Shown here piece by piece: positions 1 to 5,402 of a DNA stretch of 5,532 nt. Numbering within the stretch: the first letter of the stretch is position 1; each line of letters opens with the position of its first letter. Made by a program: the position numbers and the translations under genes. The stretch spans positions 1 to 5,532 of the forward strand of contig JAGTWP010000075.1 of NCBI GenBank assembly GCA_018260755.1, written 5' to 3'. This DNA comes from Candidatus Altarchaeum sp. Its GTDB lineage: Archaea > Altiarchaeota > Altiarchaeia > Altiarchaeales > Altiarchaeaceae. The notes below the pieces were generated by a model that did no database searches, was not told where the DNA came from, and worked only from the letters and a program-made list of their open reading frames with translations.

Positions 1-46
1 AATATATTTATATATAATCCTAATAATTTATATTAAAACTGCGTAA

Positions 47-163
47 GTCCTAGATAAGATATATTTTACCCTATTATACAATGACACTCAAAATAAAATT
101 TATATTTTCGGTGTAAACCCAGAACCAGGAGTACCATTCAAAATTCAGAACAACTTAAAATGA
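47..163 (+). pseudogene. C-terminal remnant of an unidentified upstream gene
   Basis: An open frame of 38 codons runs from just after an in-frame TAA (44-46) to a TGA at 161-163, whose TGA overlaps the ATG of the next gene (ATGA). It contains no ATG, GTG or TTG before codon 23 and reads like ordinary protein toward its end (KIYIFGVNPEPGVPFKIQNN, then LK and stop). The ATGA junction is the same arrangement seen between the next two genes, which suggests this was once the preceding operon member. It is either the tail of a gene broken by deletion or frameshift, or a chance frame. I do not recognise a family. Bases 1-46 are AT-rich and show no frame I can support. Confidence 0.35.
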
Positions 164-1392
164 ATATTGAACATATTATAAAAACACGAAAATGTTGTGG
201 GTGTGGAACATGTGCAGGAATTTGTCCTAAAGGAGCAATAGAAATGAAAATAAATAAAATGGGTTTATATATTCCTGAAATTGATAAGAAAAAGTGTAGT
301 AATTGTGGTCTTTGTAACAAAGTTTGTCCACAAATAGACAAAAAGGTAGATTTTAACGAACTAAACAATTCTATTTTTAATAAAACTCCCGAGGATAAGT
401 TTATCGGAAACTACATAAGTGGTTATGTTGGATACTCAACAGATAAAAATCTAAGATTTGAGGCATCTTCTGGAGGAATGATAACTCAGATTTTGATTTC
501 TGCGTTAGAAAGTGGAATCATTGACGGTGCTCTTGTGACAAGAATGAAAAGAGATACTCCTTTAATTCCAGAACCATTTATCGCACGAACAAATGAAGAA
601 ATTATCTCTGCAATAGGATCAAAGTATTGCCCAGTACCGGTAAATATTATGCTAAAAGAGATAATAAACTCAAAAGGTGATGAAAAATTTGCAGTTGTTG
701 GTTTGCCTTGTCACATTATAGGAATTAGAAAGGCCGAGATACTAATCCCGAAGATTCGTGAAAGAATAGTTTTGCATTTAGGAATTTTTTGTTCTGGCAC
801 AGAATCGTTTTTCGGAACAAAATTTATTCTCAAAAAAAAAGGAATCAAAACAGAAAAAGTAAATAGTATTAAATATAGAGGTATGGGATGGCCTGGATAT
901 ATGCAAATAAGATGTACCAACAAAATAGTGAAGATATTTCATCATGACTTATTGTATTACGGAGGAATATTTCCATTTTTTAAAAATCCAACATGTATAC
1001 TTTGTCTAAAAAAAGGATATATTCTTAACGAGTTAGCAGATATTTCTTTTGGAGATGCGTGGGGCACAATACAAGAAAATATTGATGCTCTTGGATCATC
1101 ATTCATAATTTCAAGAACAAACATTGGTGAAAAGATATTAGCAATAACTAAGGAACACAGTGAAATAAAAATAATAAAATTATCTAAAAAGGATTGTTAC
1201 TTGCACAATGGTATAAAGTGGAAAGCAAATCAGGATAGCATTGGCAATAGACTATATTTCCATTACCTATATTTTATAAATAAATATGCTATATACCAAA
1301 ATAAGAATATTCAAAAGTTTTTTTTATTAATATTATATAATATTTTAATTTTAAAATCTAAATTATTTAGAAATAAACAAAAAATCAAATGA
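160..1392 (+). CDS. FrhB/FdhB-family iron-sulfur flavoprotein (coenzyme F420 hydrogenase/dehydrogenase beta subunit-like) of a polysaccharide cluster
   Basis: The 410-residue protein opens with two ferredoxin-type 4Fe-4S motifs: Cys12, Cys15, Cys18 and Cys22-Pro, then Cys46, Cys49, Cys52 and Cys56-Pro. The FrhB/FdhB N-terminal domain follows (about residues 88-165, with the EASSGG signature at 101-106), then the C-terminal domain (about 170-305) with VGLPCH around Cys184, KYRGMGWPG at 238-246, the Cys279/Cys282 pair and ADISFGDAWG at 293-302. Family members carry FAD and move electrons, to or from F420 in archaeal enzymes. Standalone versions like this one, beside pyruvyl transferases in glycan clusters, have no settled substrate, and a redox step on a sugar or carrier is inference. 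The tail (about 370-410) is hydrophobic then basic and could touch the membrane. The ATG at 160 places the first cysteine motif at the usual distance. No Shine-Dalgarno is visible; translation may be coupled to the upstream frame. The TGA overlaps the next start. Confidence 0.9.
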   Translation: MNIEHIIKTRKCCGCGTCAGICPKGAIEMKINKMGLYIPEIDKKKCSNCGLCNKVCPQIDKKVDFNELNNSIFNKTPEDKFIGNYISGYVGYSTDKNLRFEASSGGMITQILISALESGIIDGALVTRMKRDTPLIPEPFIARTNEEIISAIGSKYCPVPVNIMLKEIINSKGDEKFAVVGLPCHIIGIRKAEILIPKIRERIVLHLGIFCSGTESFFGTKFILKKKGIKTEKVNSIKYRGMGWPGYMQIRCTNKIVKIFHHDLLYYGGIFPFFKNPTCILCLKKGYILNELADISFGDAWGTIQENIDALGSSFIISRTNIGEKILAITKEHSEIKIIKLSKKDCYLHNGIKWKANQDSIGNRLYFHYLYFINKYAIYQNKNIQKFFLLILYNILILKSKLFRNKQKIK

Positions 1393-2696
1393 AAAAAAGA
1401 CAAATACTTATTATGGGTGTGGATCCATTTGCTATTAATAGAGGTGGTGGTGCAATGACAATGGGAATTGTGCGTATAATGAAGGAAAAATTACCTACTT
1501 GTCATTTTAGAATATTTAATCAATACCATGCAATTCCAAATTATCACACAACATTTTATGACCTAAAATACAAGAATGATAAGTTCATACAGCATGATAA
1601 ATATATTTTTAAATTGGTCAAAGCATATTTATACAATTTTTTTCTTCTGTTTTTAGCAATAGGATATAATTTGTCAAAAAAGTTCAATCTTTTCCCCCTT
1701 CTTAAAAGATTCTCTTTACCCTCCCAAATGCGAATATTTTTACAAAGTGACTGTGTCATAAATTTAAATGGTGGTGATTGTTTTACTGATAGATATACTC
1801 TAAAAATGACACTTATTTCTTTTTATTATCAAATTATCTTTCTTTTATTACATAAACCAGTTATACTTCTTCCACAAACAATAGGTCCTTTTACAAACCC
1901 AATTACTAAATTTTGTGCAAAAATTGTACTTGATAGAGCAGAAATAATTATGATACGAGAAAAGAGGAGCGAATTATACCTCCAAAATATGGGTGTAATA
2001 AACAAAAATATTTTTTTAATTCCTGATACAGCATTTTATTTAGAACCATGTTCTTCAGACAGGATACAAAAGATATTAGAAAACGAGGGGATAAGTTCTT
2101 TCACACAAGTTCTAATAGGAATCTCATTACGATATTCCGTAATTCCAAGTGATGGAAATGTAGGATTACCAATTTATCAAAACTATGCAGATGTTATGGC
2201 TAAAACGATTGATTATTTATGTAATGAATTTGACGCACGTATTTTGATTATTCCTCATAGCGGTTTAAAATATAATAAGTTGCTAAAGAGAGATATACTT
2301 GACAAGATAAGTAGTAAAAATAAAGCCAAAATATATTGCATCGAAAAAAGAGAGTATACATCAGAAGAGCTGAAAGGAGTAATAGGAAAATGTAATATGT
2401 TCATTGGATCATACATGCATGCAAATGTGGCTGCACTTTCTATGTGTGTTCCTACTATTGGTTTAAGCTATAGTTATAAATTTCAAGGAATTTTTGAGAT
2501 GCTTGGACAAGAAGAATGTGTATGTGATCTTAAAAATTTAACTTATGAAAACATAATTTCAAAGGTTAACGATGTTTGGAATAAGAAAGAAAAAATAAGA
2601 AAGGAATTAGAAGCAAGAATGATAGTTATACAAAAGCAAGTGTTGTTTGCGGGTGAGTTAATCAAGAAATTTTTAGAGGAAAATAAATCAAAATAA
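1389..2696 (+). CDS. Polysaccharide pyruvyl transferase family protein (WcaK/CsaB type)
   Basis: The 435-residue protein fits the pyruvyl transferase family (PF04230), whose members move pyruvate from phosphoenolpyruvate onto a sugar as a ketal, adding negative charge to a surface glycan. Visible hallmarks in order are an N-terminal INRGGGAMTMG loop (residues 16-25), NLNGGDCFTDRY at 125-136 (the family's GG-x-x-F-x-D region), LLPQTIGPF at 160-168, IREKRS at 189-194, IPDTAFYL at 211-218, and GSYMHANVAALSMCVPTIGLSYSYKFQG at 340-367 (split here only by position: His344 and Lys364 are the likely donor-binding/catalytic residues by family analogy). It is probably cytosolic and acts on a lipid-linked intermediate. 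The start overlaps the previous stop as ATGA with no ribosome binding site, pointing to translational coupling with the FrhB-like gene. The acceptor sugar cannot be told from sequence. Confidence 0.9.
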   Translation: MKKRQILIMGVDPFAINRGGGAMTMGIVRIMKEKLPTCHFRIFNQYHAIPNYHTTFYDLKYKNDKFIQHDKYIFKLVKAYLYNFFLLFLAIGYNLSKKFNLFPLLKRFSLPSQMRIFLQSDCVINLNGGDCFTDRYTLKMTLISFYYQIIFLLLHKPVILLPQTIGPFTNPITKFCAKIVLDRAEIIMIREKRSELYLQNMGVINKNIFLIPDTAFYLEPCSSDRIQKILENEGISSFTQVLIGISLRYSVIPSDGNVGLPIYQNYADVMAKTIDYLCNEFDARILIIPHSGLKYNKLLKRDILDKISSKNKAKIYCIEKREYTSEELKGVIGKCNMFIGSYMHANVAALSMCVPTIGLSYSYKFQGIFEMLGQEECVCDLKNLTYENIISKVNDVWNKKEKIRKELEARMIVIQKQVLFAGELIKKFLEENKSK

Positions 2697-2728
2697 TTTC
2701 GCTCTTATTTTTATTGTTGCGAGTGTGC

Positions 2729-2736
2729 TATAAAAT
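2729..2736 (+). promoter_or_regulatory. Possible TATA-like element before the GT2 gene
   Basis: The 97-base gap between the pyruvyl transferase and the glycosyltransferase contains TATAAAAT about 58 bases before the next ATG, just after a locally GC-richer stretch (GCGAGTGTGC). It could be an archaeal TATA box or a bacterial -10. No matching -35 at normal spacing is seen. In DNA this AT-rich such matches arise by chance, so this is only a candidate for separate transcription of the GT2 gene. Confidence 0.2.
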
Positions 2737-2793
2737 TTCAAAATATTTTTCCGTTATTACAGATTCGAAAAAAGAGCATTAACATAGGAAAGA

Positions 2794-3699
2794 ATGACAG
2801 ATATTTCTATAATTATAAGAACAAAAAATGAGGGCAAAAGTATATTAAAAACGTTGGAGAAAATTTCATCTCAAAAGATAGATAAAACATTTGAGATAAT
2901 TATTGTGGATTCTGGTTCAATAGATAATACAATAGAGGTTGCAAAAAAATTCGGGAGTAAAATATTAAAAATTCCTCCTCAAAAATTTACTTATCCTTAT
3001 GCATTGAACTTTGGAACAAATAATGCTAAAGGAAAACTTATTGTTTATCTGTCAGCACATTGTCCAGCAGTAAATGATTATTGGCTTTACTATCTTACAA
3101 AACATTTTTCTGATCCTGATGTTGTAGGAGTATTTGGAAGAGAAATCCCAATAAAATGTTTAAATCCTGTGTATGAATATTTTCAGATTTATGAAATGTT
3201 TCCTTCTGATGGAAATACACCTGTTTTATTTTCAAATGTAAATTCATGTATTAGAAAGGATGTATGGAAAAAATACAAATTTGATGAGAGAGTATCAAAA
3301 AGGCATAGAAAATTTCTTATAGGGGAGGATCAACTTTGGGCAAATACTGTAAAGGAAAAGGGTTATAAAATAATATATGAGCCACAATCTGTTGTTTATC
3401 ATTCTCACAAATTTTCTTTGAAAGGGTTAAGTAGGATGTATTCGGGGGGATACTTCTCAAGTGAATTATCATTTACTTCGTCAGTTTTAAGGGAAAAAAG
3501 TTTTTGGAAACAAATAAATGTTTATATCAAAAAACAAATAAATGTTTTTTATTATCTCGTAAAGAATCATTATTTTAAAGCAATTATATGGGATTTTCCT
3601 TTTTCAATATTTTTCAATATTTTTTGGTTTTACCTTGGAAAAAGAGATAGAAAAAAAGAGGACGCATTAAATAAATTTTTTGAAAATAATCCATCCTAG
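2794..3699 (+). CDS. Family 2 glycosyltransferase (GT-A fold)
   Basis: The 301-residue protein starts with the GT2 nucleotide-sugar fold: ISIIIRTKNEG (4-14), EIIIVDSGSIDNT (34-46) with Asp39, and LIVYLSAHCPAVNDYW (82-97) at the place of the usual DxD metal motif. SNVNSCIRKDVW (147-158) and GEDQLWA (177-183), the likely catalytic-base region, follow, then a C-terminal region with hydrophobic stretches (about 255-285) and a basic tail. It probably adds a sugar to a growing lipid-linked repeat unit at the inner membrane face; donor and acceptor are unknown. The ATG at 2794 is the first start after an in-frame TAG at 2785-2787. A weak AGGAA (2786-2790) lies only three bases upstream. An unusual short tandem repeat occurs near residues 239-254. 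The gene ends in TAG; reading through would add only seven residues before TAA at 3718. Its last 33 bases overlap the convergent flippase remnant. Confidence 0.9.
   Translation: MTDISIIIRTKNEGKSILKTLEKISSQKIDKTFEIIIVDSGSIDNTIEVAKKFGSKILKIPPQKFTYPYALNFGTNNAKGKLIVYLSAHCPAVNDYWLYYLTKHFSDPDVVGVFGREIPIKCLNPVYEYFQIYEMFPSDGNTPVLFSNVNSCIRKDVWKKYKFDERVSKRHRKFLIGEDQLWANTVKEKGYKIIYEPQSVVYHSHKFSLKGLSRMYSGGYFSSELSFTSSVLREKSFWKQINVYIKKQINVFYYLVKNHYFKAIIWDFPFSIFFNIFWFYLGKRDRKKEDALNKFFENNPS
3508..3547 (+). repeat. In-frame 16-bp direct repeat inside the GT2 gene
   Basis: The 16-mer AAACAAATAAATGTTT occurs at 3508-3523 and again at 3532-3547, a period of 24 bases, giving the eight-residue tandem KQINVYIK / KQINVFYY at residues 239-254. 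The exact multiple of three keeps the frame. It looks like a small slippage duplication in a non-catalytic region. Confidence 0.75.
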
Positions 3700-3920
3700 A
3701 CCAATCAATTGTCCGATTAAGTAGCCATACGCGACACCTAACAATTCAAACTGAAATATCAAGAGAGTTCCAACAGTTAAACTAGATAAAGAGATTAGAA
3801 CATTAACTATGACAAATTCTTTAAGTTCTTTTTTTATATTTTTAGTCGTTAAATAAACTTGATTAATAGCAAAGGGGATAAGTGTAACTGCCAGTACTTG
3901 CATAAGATATGTAGGCACTA
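3667..3920 (-). pseudogene. Oligosaccharide flippase (COG2244 type), C-terminal piece beyond the IS insertion
   Basis: On the minus strand the frame begins at the insertion site (Ile codon shared with the TA at 3919-3920), continues VPTYLMQVLAVTLIPFAINQ and ends at TAA (3669-3667), giving about 84 residues. It carries three predicted membrane segments: around YLMQVLAVTLIPFAINQVYL, FVIVNVLISLSSLTVGTLLIF and LLGVAYGYLIGQLIGLGWIIF. These match the last helices of Wzx-like polysaccharide transporters of the MATE/MOP superfamily, which move lipid-linked repeat units across the membrane. A GTG at 3918 could in principle start a fragment, but a lone three-helix tail would not be functional. It continues exactly in frame from the piece at 5402-5057 once the IS and one TA are removed. 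It overlaps the convergent glycosyltransferase by 33 bases. Confidence 0.8.
3919..3920. repeat. TA target-site duplication, left copy
   Basis: TA directly outside the left inverted repeat of the IS630 element; the partner copy is at 5055-5056. Insertion at TA with its duplication is the rule for the IS630/Tc1/mariner group. Because both sides read TATA, the exact border could shift by two bases without changing the reconstruction. Confidence 0.75.
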
Positions 3921-3950
3921 TACTTCACAACTTCACAGTTTGAGCTTTTT
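3921..3950 (+). repeat. IS630 left terminal inverted repeat
   Basis: Read inward on the plus strand from 3921, this 30-base end matches the opposite end (5054 to 5025, minus strand) at 21 of 30 positions without gaps, including the outer TACT, an inner CAA, and a shared CTTTTT at positions 25-30. The transposase stop codon (TGA, minus strand 3927-3925) lies inside it. Confidence 0.8.
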
Positions 3951-4524
3951 TAAATGTCTGAAATCGCAATGTGAGCAAAGAGTCAAGATCTTGTTTGTAG
4001 GTAGTATTTGTTTGTTCAAGGCAGTTTGTAATGGCTTTCTTGAAACTTCCAAATTCTGAATAATATTTTGAATAAAGACATTTCTTCTTAACAAATTTCC
4101 ATAGCCGCTCGATCTGATTTAAATTAGGAGAGTATGATGGAAGATAAAGTAGCTCTATCTTAAGAGATTTTGCTAAATTTTGTACAAGTGCACACTTTTG
4201 ATACCGGGCATTATCTAAAACAATAGTTATTGGAACGTCATACTTTAACTGTGAAATACGCCTCAGTAACTCACAAAAACTCTGTGCATTGATATAAGTG
4301 TCATTAGTAACAGTTATTAATTCATGCGTAACTGCATTTATCGCACCGAGAACATTGAATCGCTGTCTACCTGAAGGGGCTTGAATAAACATTTTTGTGA
4401 AACACCACAGAATCCCTAAAAAAGGGGCTAATACGAAATGCGCGGCGTCAACAAAAAAAACGACTCTTTGACCCTTCTTAGATTCTTCAAGACGTGGTTC
4501 TAATTCGTTCTTTAAAAAAACTTC
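3925..4524 (-). pseudogene. IS630 transposase, C-terminal DDE catalytic part after the in-frame TAG
   Basis: This is the same reading frame as the N-terminal part, continuing directly after the TAG for 199 codons. In full-length numbering it holds the RNase H-like catalytic triad: Asp174 in VVFFVDAAHF, Asp252 in ITIVLDNARYQK and Glu287 in SYSPNLNQIERLWKFVKK, with 34 residues between the last two (D,D34E) as in IS630/Tc1 enzymes. It ends in AQTVKL and TGA inside the left inverted repeat. The first ATG after the TAG is codon 193 (4392-4390), beyond Asp174, and no ATG, GTG or TTG lies between the TAG and Asp174. Separate translation of this part would therefore give a protein lacking its first catalytic residue, and activity needs readthrough or an intact copy elsewhere. 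Confidence 0.85.
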
Positions 4525-4527
4525 CTA
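4525..4527 (-). other. In-frame TAG codon splitting the IS630 transposase
   Basis: TAG at codon 148 of a 347-codon frame, in the context GAA AAA TAG GAA GTT. Protein similarity to the family continues smoothly on both sides (MIPAKADAEK before, EVFLKNELEPRLEE after) with no insertion, deletion or frameshift. A single C-to-T change from a CAG glutamine codon would produce it. Decoding as pyrrolysine is possible only if the host has the pyl system, which this window cannot show. Confidence 0.85.
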
Positions 4528-4968
4528 TTTTTCGGCATCTGCTTTTGCAGGAATCATGCCTACCTTTCGAGGTTTCATTCCAATGGATTTAAGAAATACC
4601 CTTACACTATTTTCGCTGAGTTTAATCCCTGTTAATTCCTCTATCTTGGCCGTTGCTTCTTTAACAGTGGCTGGTGGATGCTCACGAAAATAATCTTCTA
4701 AAGTTGCTGAGTACTGTTTTAGTTTACTCTGCGGCTGATAGAATTTTATTTTTTTCAACGCCACAACACCGCCTTGTTGATACTCTCGAATATAATTACG
4801 CAAAGTGTTTGACGAGATTCCAGTCAGACGACATATATCTTTATGTTTTATTCCCTGGCTCTTCAGATAAAGGGCTTCCATTTTGCGTTGAACATGCGAA
4901 TGCGGGTAATGAAAACGTTCGTATCTCAACATCTTAATATCCTCCTCCGTAAAAAATATTTTGATCAT
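4525..4968 (-). CDS. IS630 transposase, N-terminal DNA-binding part (ends at in-frame TAG)
   Basis: This 147-residue piece holds the DNA-recognition half of the transposase. A first helix-turn-helix lies at about residues 38-63 (QGIKHKDICRLTGISSNTLR then NYIREY), and a second winged-helix region at about 89-140 (including EDYFREHPPATVKEATAKIE and SENSVRVFLKSIGMKPRKVG). The two would bind the terminal inverted repeats. The ATG at 4968 fits the family N-terminus as I recall it (FTEEDIKxLRYERFHxPH). Met13 (4932-4930) is the only start with a clear ribosome binding site (GGAGGAGG, eight bases upstream), so a shorter start is possible. Translation stops at TAG 4527-4525 before the catalytic domain. 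Alone this piece could bind IS ends without cutting, which might act as an inhibitor; that is inference. Confidence 0.8.
   Translation of the reverse strand: MIKIFFTEEDIKMLRYERFHYPHSHVQRKMEALYLKSQGIKHKDICRLTGISSNTLRNYIREYQQGGVVALKKIKFYQPQSKLKQYSATLEDYFREHPPATVKEATAKIEELTGIKLSENSVRVFLKSIGMKPRKVGMIPAKADAEK
4938..4948 (-). promoter_or_regulatory. Strong Shine-Dalgarno-like site inside the transposase start region
   Basis: On the minus strand ACGGAGGAGG precedes the ATG of codon 13 (4932-4930) by about eight bases, whereas the upstream ATG at 4968 has only AAGAAAGATTAA before it. It encodes Thr-Glu-Glu-Asp in the longer frame, so it may be coincidence, but it is the best ribosome binding site in the window and bears on the choice of start. 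Confidence 0.4.
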
Positions 4969-5024
4969 TTAATCTTTCTTTTAAACATATTTTTAAATAT
5001 AATTATAATTATACTTCATTTAAT

Positions 5025-5054
5025 AAAAAGTGCAATCTTTGCCATTGAGCAGTA
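5025..5054 (-). repeat. IS630 right terminal inverted repeat
   Basis: Read inward on the minus strand from 5054, this end begins TACTGCTCAATGGCAAAGAT and runs to a CTTTTT; it pairs with the left end at 21 of 30 positions. It lies upstream of the transposase start, with an AT-rich 56-base stretch (4969-5024) between them that could hold the transposase promoter. Confidence 0.8.
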
Positions 5055-5056
5055 TA
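5055..5056. repeat. TA target-site duplication, right copy
   Basis: TA directly outside the right inverted repeat, within a local TATATA. Deleting 3921-5056 joins 3920 to 5057 and yields a minus-strand frame reading Gly-Lys-Glu-Tyr-Ile-Val-Pro-Thr-Tyr, continuous flippase sequence. Confidence 0.75.
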
Positions 5057-5402
5057 TATACTCTTTTCCAAATAAAGATAAGATAAATTCTCCAAACATA
5101 GAAAATAAAGCAATTCCTCCAAAAACTACTAACAATGAAAGTTTTATTGCTTTTCTCTCATGTTTTGATGTATCCCTTTCTTTGTGTGATCCTTCCATTA
5201 AAAATGCGCCATTTATTAATGACACAAAATCACAAAACATTAAGAATATCATCCAAGGTATGTAAAAGTATGCAACATTTTGTGCGGGTAATAAATTTAG
5301 AATTACTAATGGAAACAGTAATCCTGGAATACGCAAGAATATTGTAGCGATCTGATTTGCAAAAGTAAATGCAAATGTCTTTTTTAATCCATAACTTTGC
5401 AC

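Larger units (their letters stand above)
3921..5054 (-). mobile_element. IS630-family insertion sequence, 1134 bp, inside a flippase gene
   Basis: The element is bounded by inverted ends that start TACTTCACAA (left) and TACTGCTCAA (right) when read inward, flanked on both sides by TA. It encodes one transposase on the minus strand that nearly fills it: the start lies 86 bases inside the right end and the stop lies within the left inverted repeat. Length, TA target and a D,D34E transposase fit IS630. The boundaries are independently confirmed because excising the element plus one TA restores a continuous flippase frame. The transposase carries an in-frame TAG, so this copy may be unable to move by itself. 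By eye it is somewhat less AT-rich than its surroundings, as expected of a recent arrival. Confidence 0.9.
5016..5402 (-). pseudogene. Oligosaccharide flippase (COG2244 type), middle piece before the IS insertion
   Basis: Minus-strand frame with 115 flippase codons from a GTG at 5402 to Tyr (5058-5060); the following 13 codons to TGA (5018-5016) come from the target duplication and the IS end. Recognisable features are a segment around TFAFTFANQIATIFLRIPGL, the LFPLVILNLLPAQNVAYFYIPWMI stretch, LMEGSHKERD before a basic AIKLS segment, and EFILSLFGKEY. In COG2244 transporters these sit at the start of the second half, so this is not a natural N-terminus. About 200 residues of the usual 400-500 are absent, and an in-frame TAA lies two codons before the GTG, which has no ribosome binding site. 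About three membrane segments are predicted here. The protein would have exported lipid-linked repeat units; in this copy it must be inactive. The two losses (missing N-terminal half and IS insertion) appear to be independent events. Confidence 0.75.

Noticed and set aside
138-368. 76-codon minus-strand frame opposite the start of the FrhB-like gene
   Set aside because: It is the antisense shadow of the cysteine-motif region; its composition is hydrophobic by reflection and it has no homology I recognise.
711-923. 70-codon minus-strand frame within the FrhB-like gene
   Set aside because: It is antisense to well-recognised family motifs and has no independent support.
1556-1759. 67-codon minus-strand frame within the pyruvyl transferase gene
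   Set aside because: Antisense shadow of a convincing coding region.
2700-2778. GCTCTT ... AAGAGC inverted repeat in the gap before the GT2 gene as a terminator
   Set aside because: The six-base arms are about 65 bases apart with no compact hairpin or T-run following.
3697-3720. Pyrrolysine readthrough at the TAG ending the GT2 gene
   Set aside because: Readthrough adds only seven residues before TAA and no family sequence continues there; it is an ordinary stop.
3859-4059. 66-codon plus-strand frame spanning the left IS border
   Set aside because: It crosses the flippase/IS junction and is antisense to both real frames.
4393-4527. Programmed ribosomal frameshift joining two transposase reading frames, as in some IS elements
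   Set aside because: Both halves are in the same frame (the two ATGs at 4968 and 4392 are 576 bases apart), so the interruption is a stop codon and not a frameshift.
4674-4937. 87-codon plus-strand frame inside the IS element
   Set aside because: Antisense to the transposase DNA-binding domain; no motif seen.
4843-5347. Overlapping plus-strand frames across the right IS border and flippase piece
   Set aside because: They run through the IS boundary and oppose recognisable flippase and transposase sequence.
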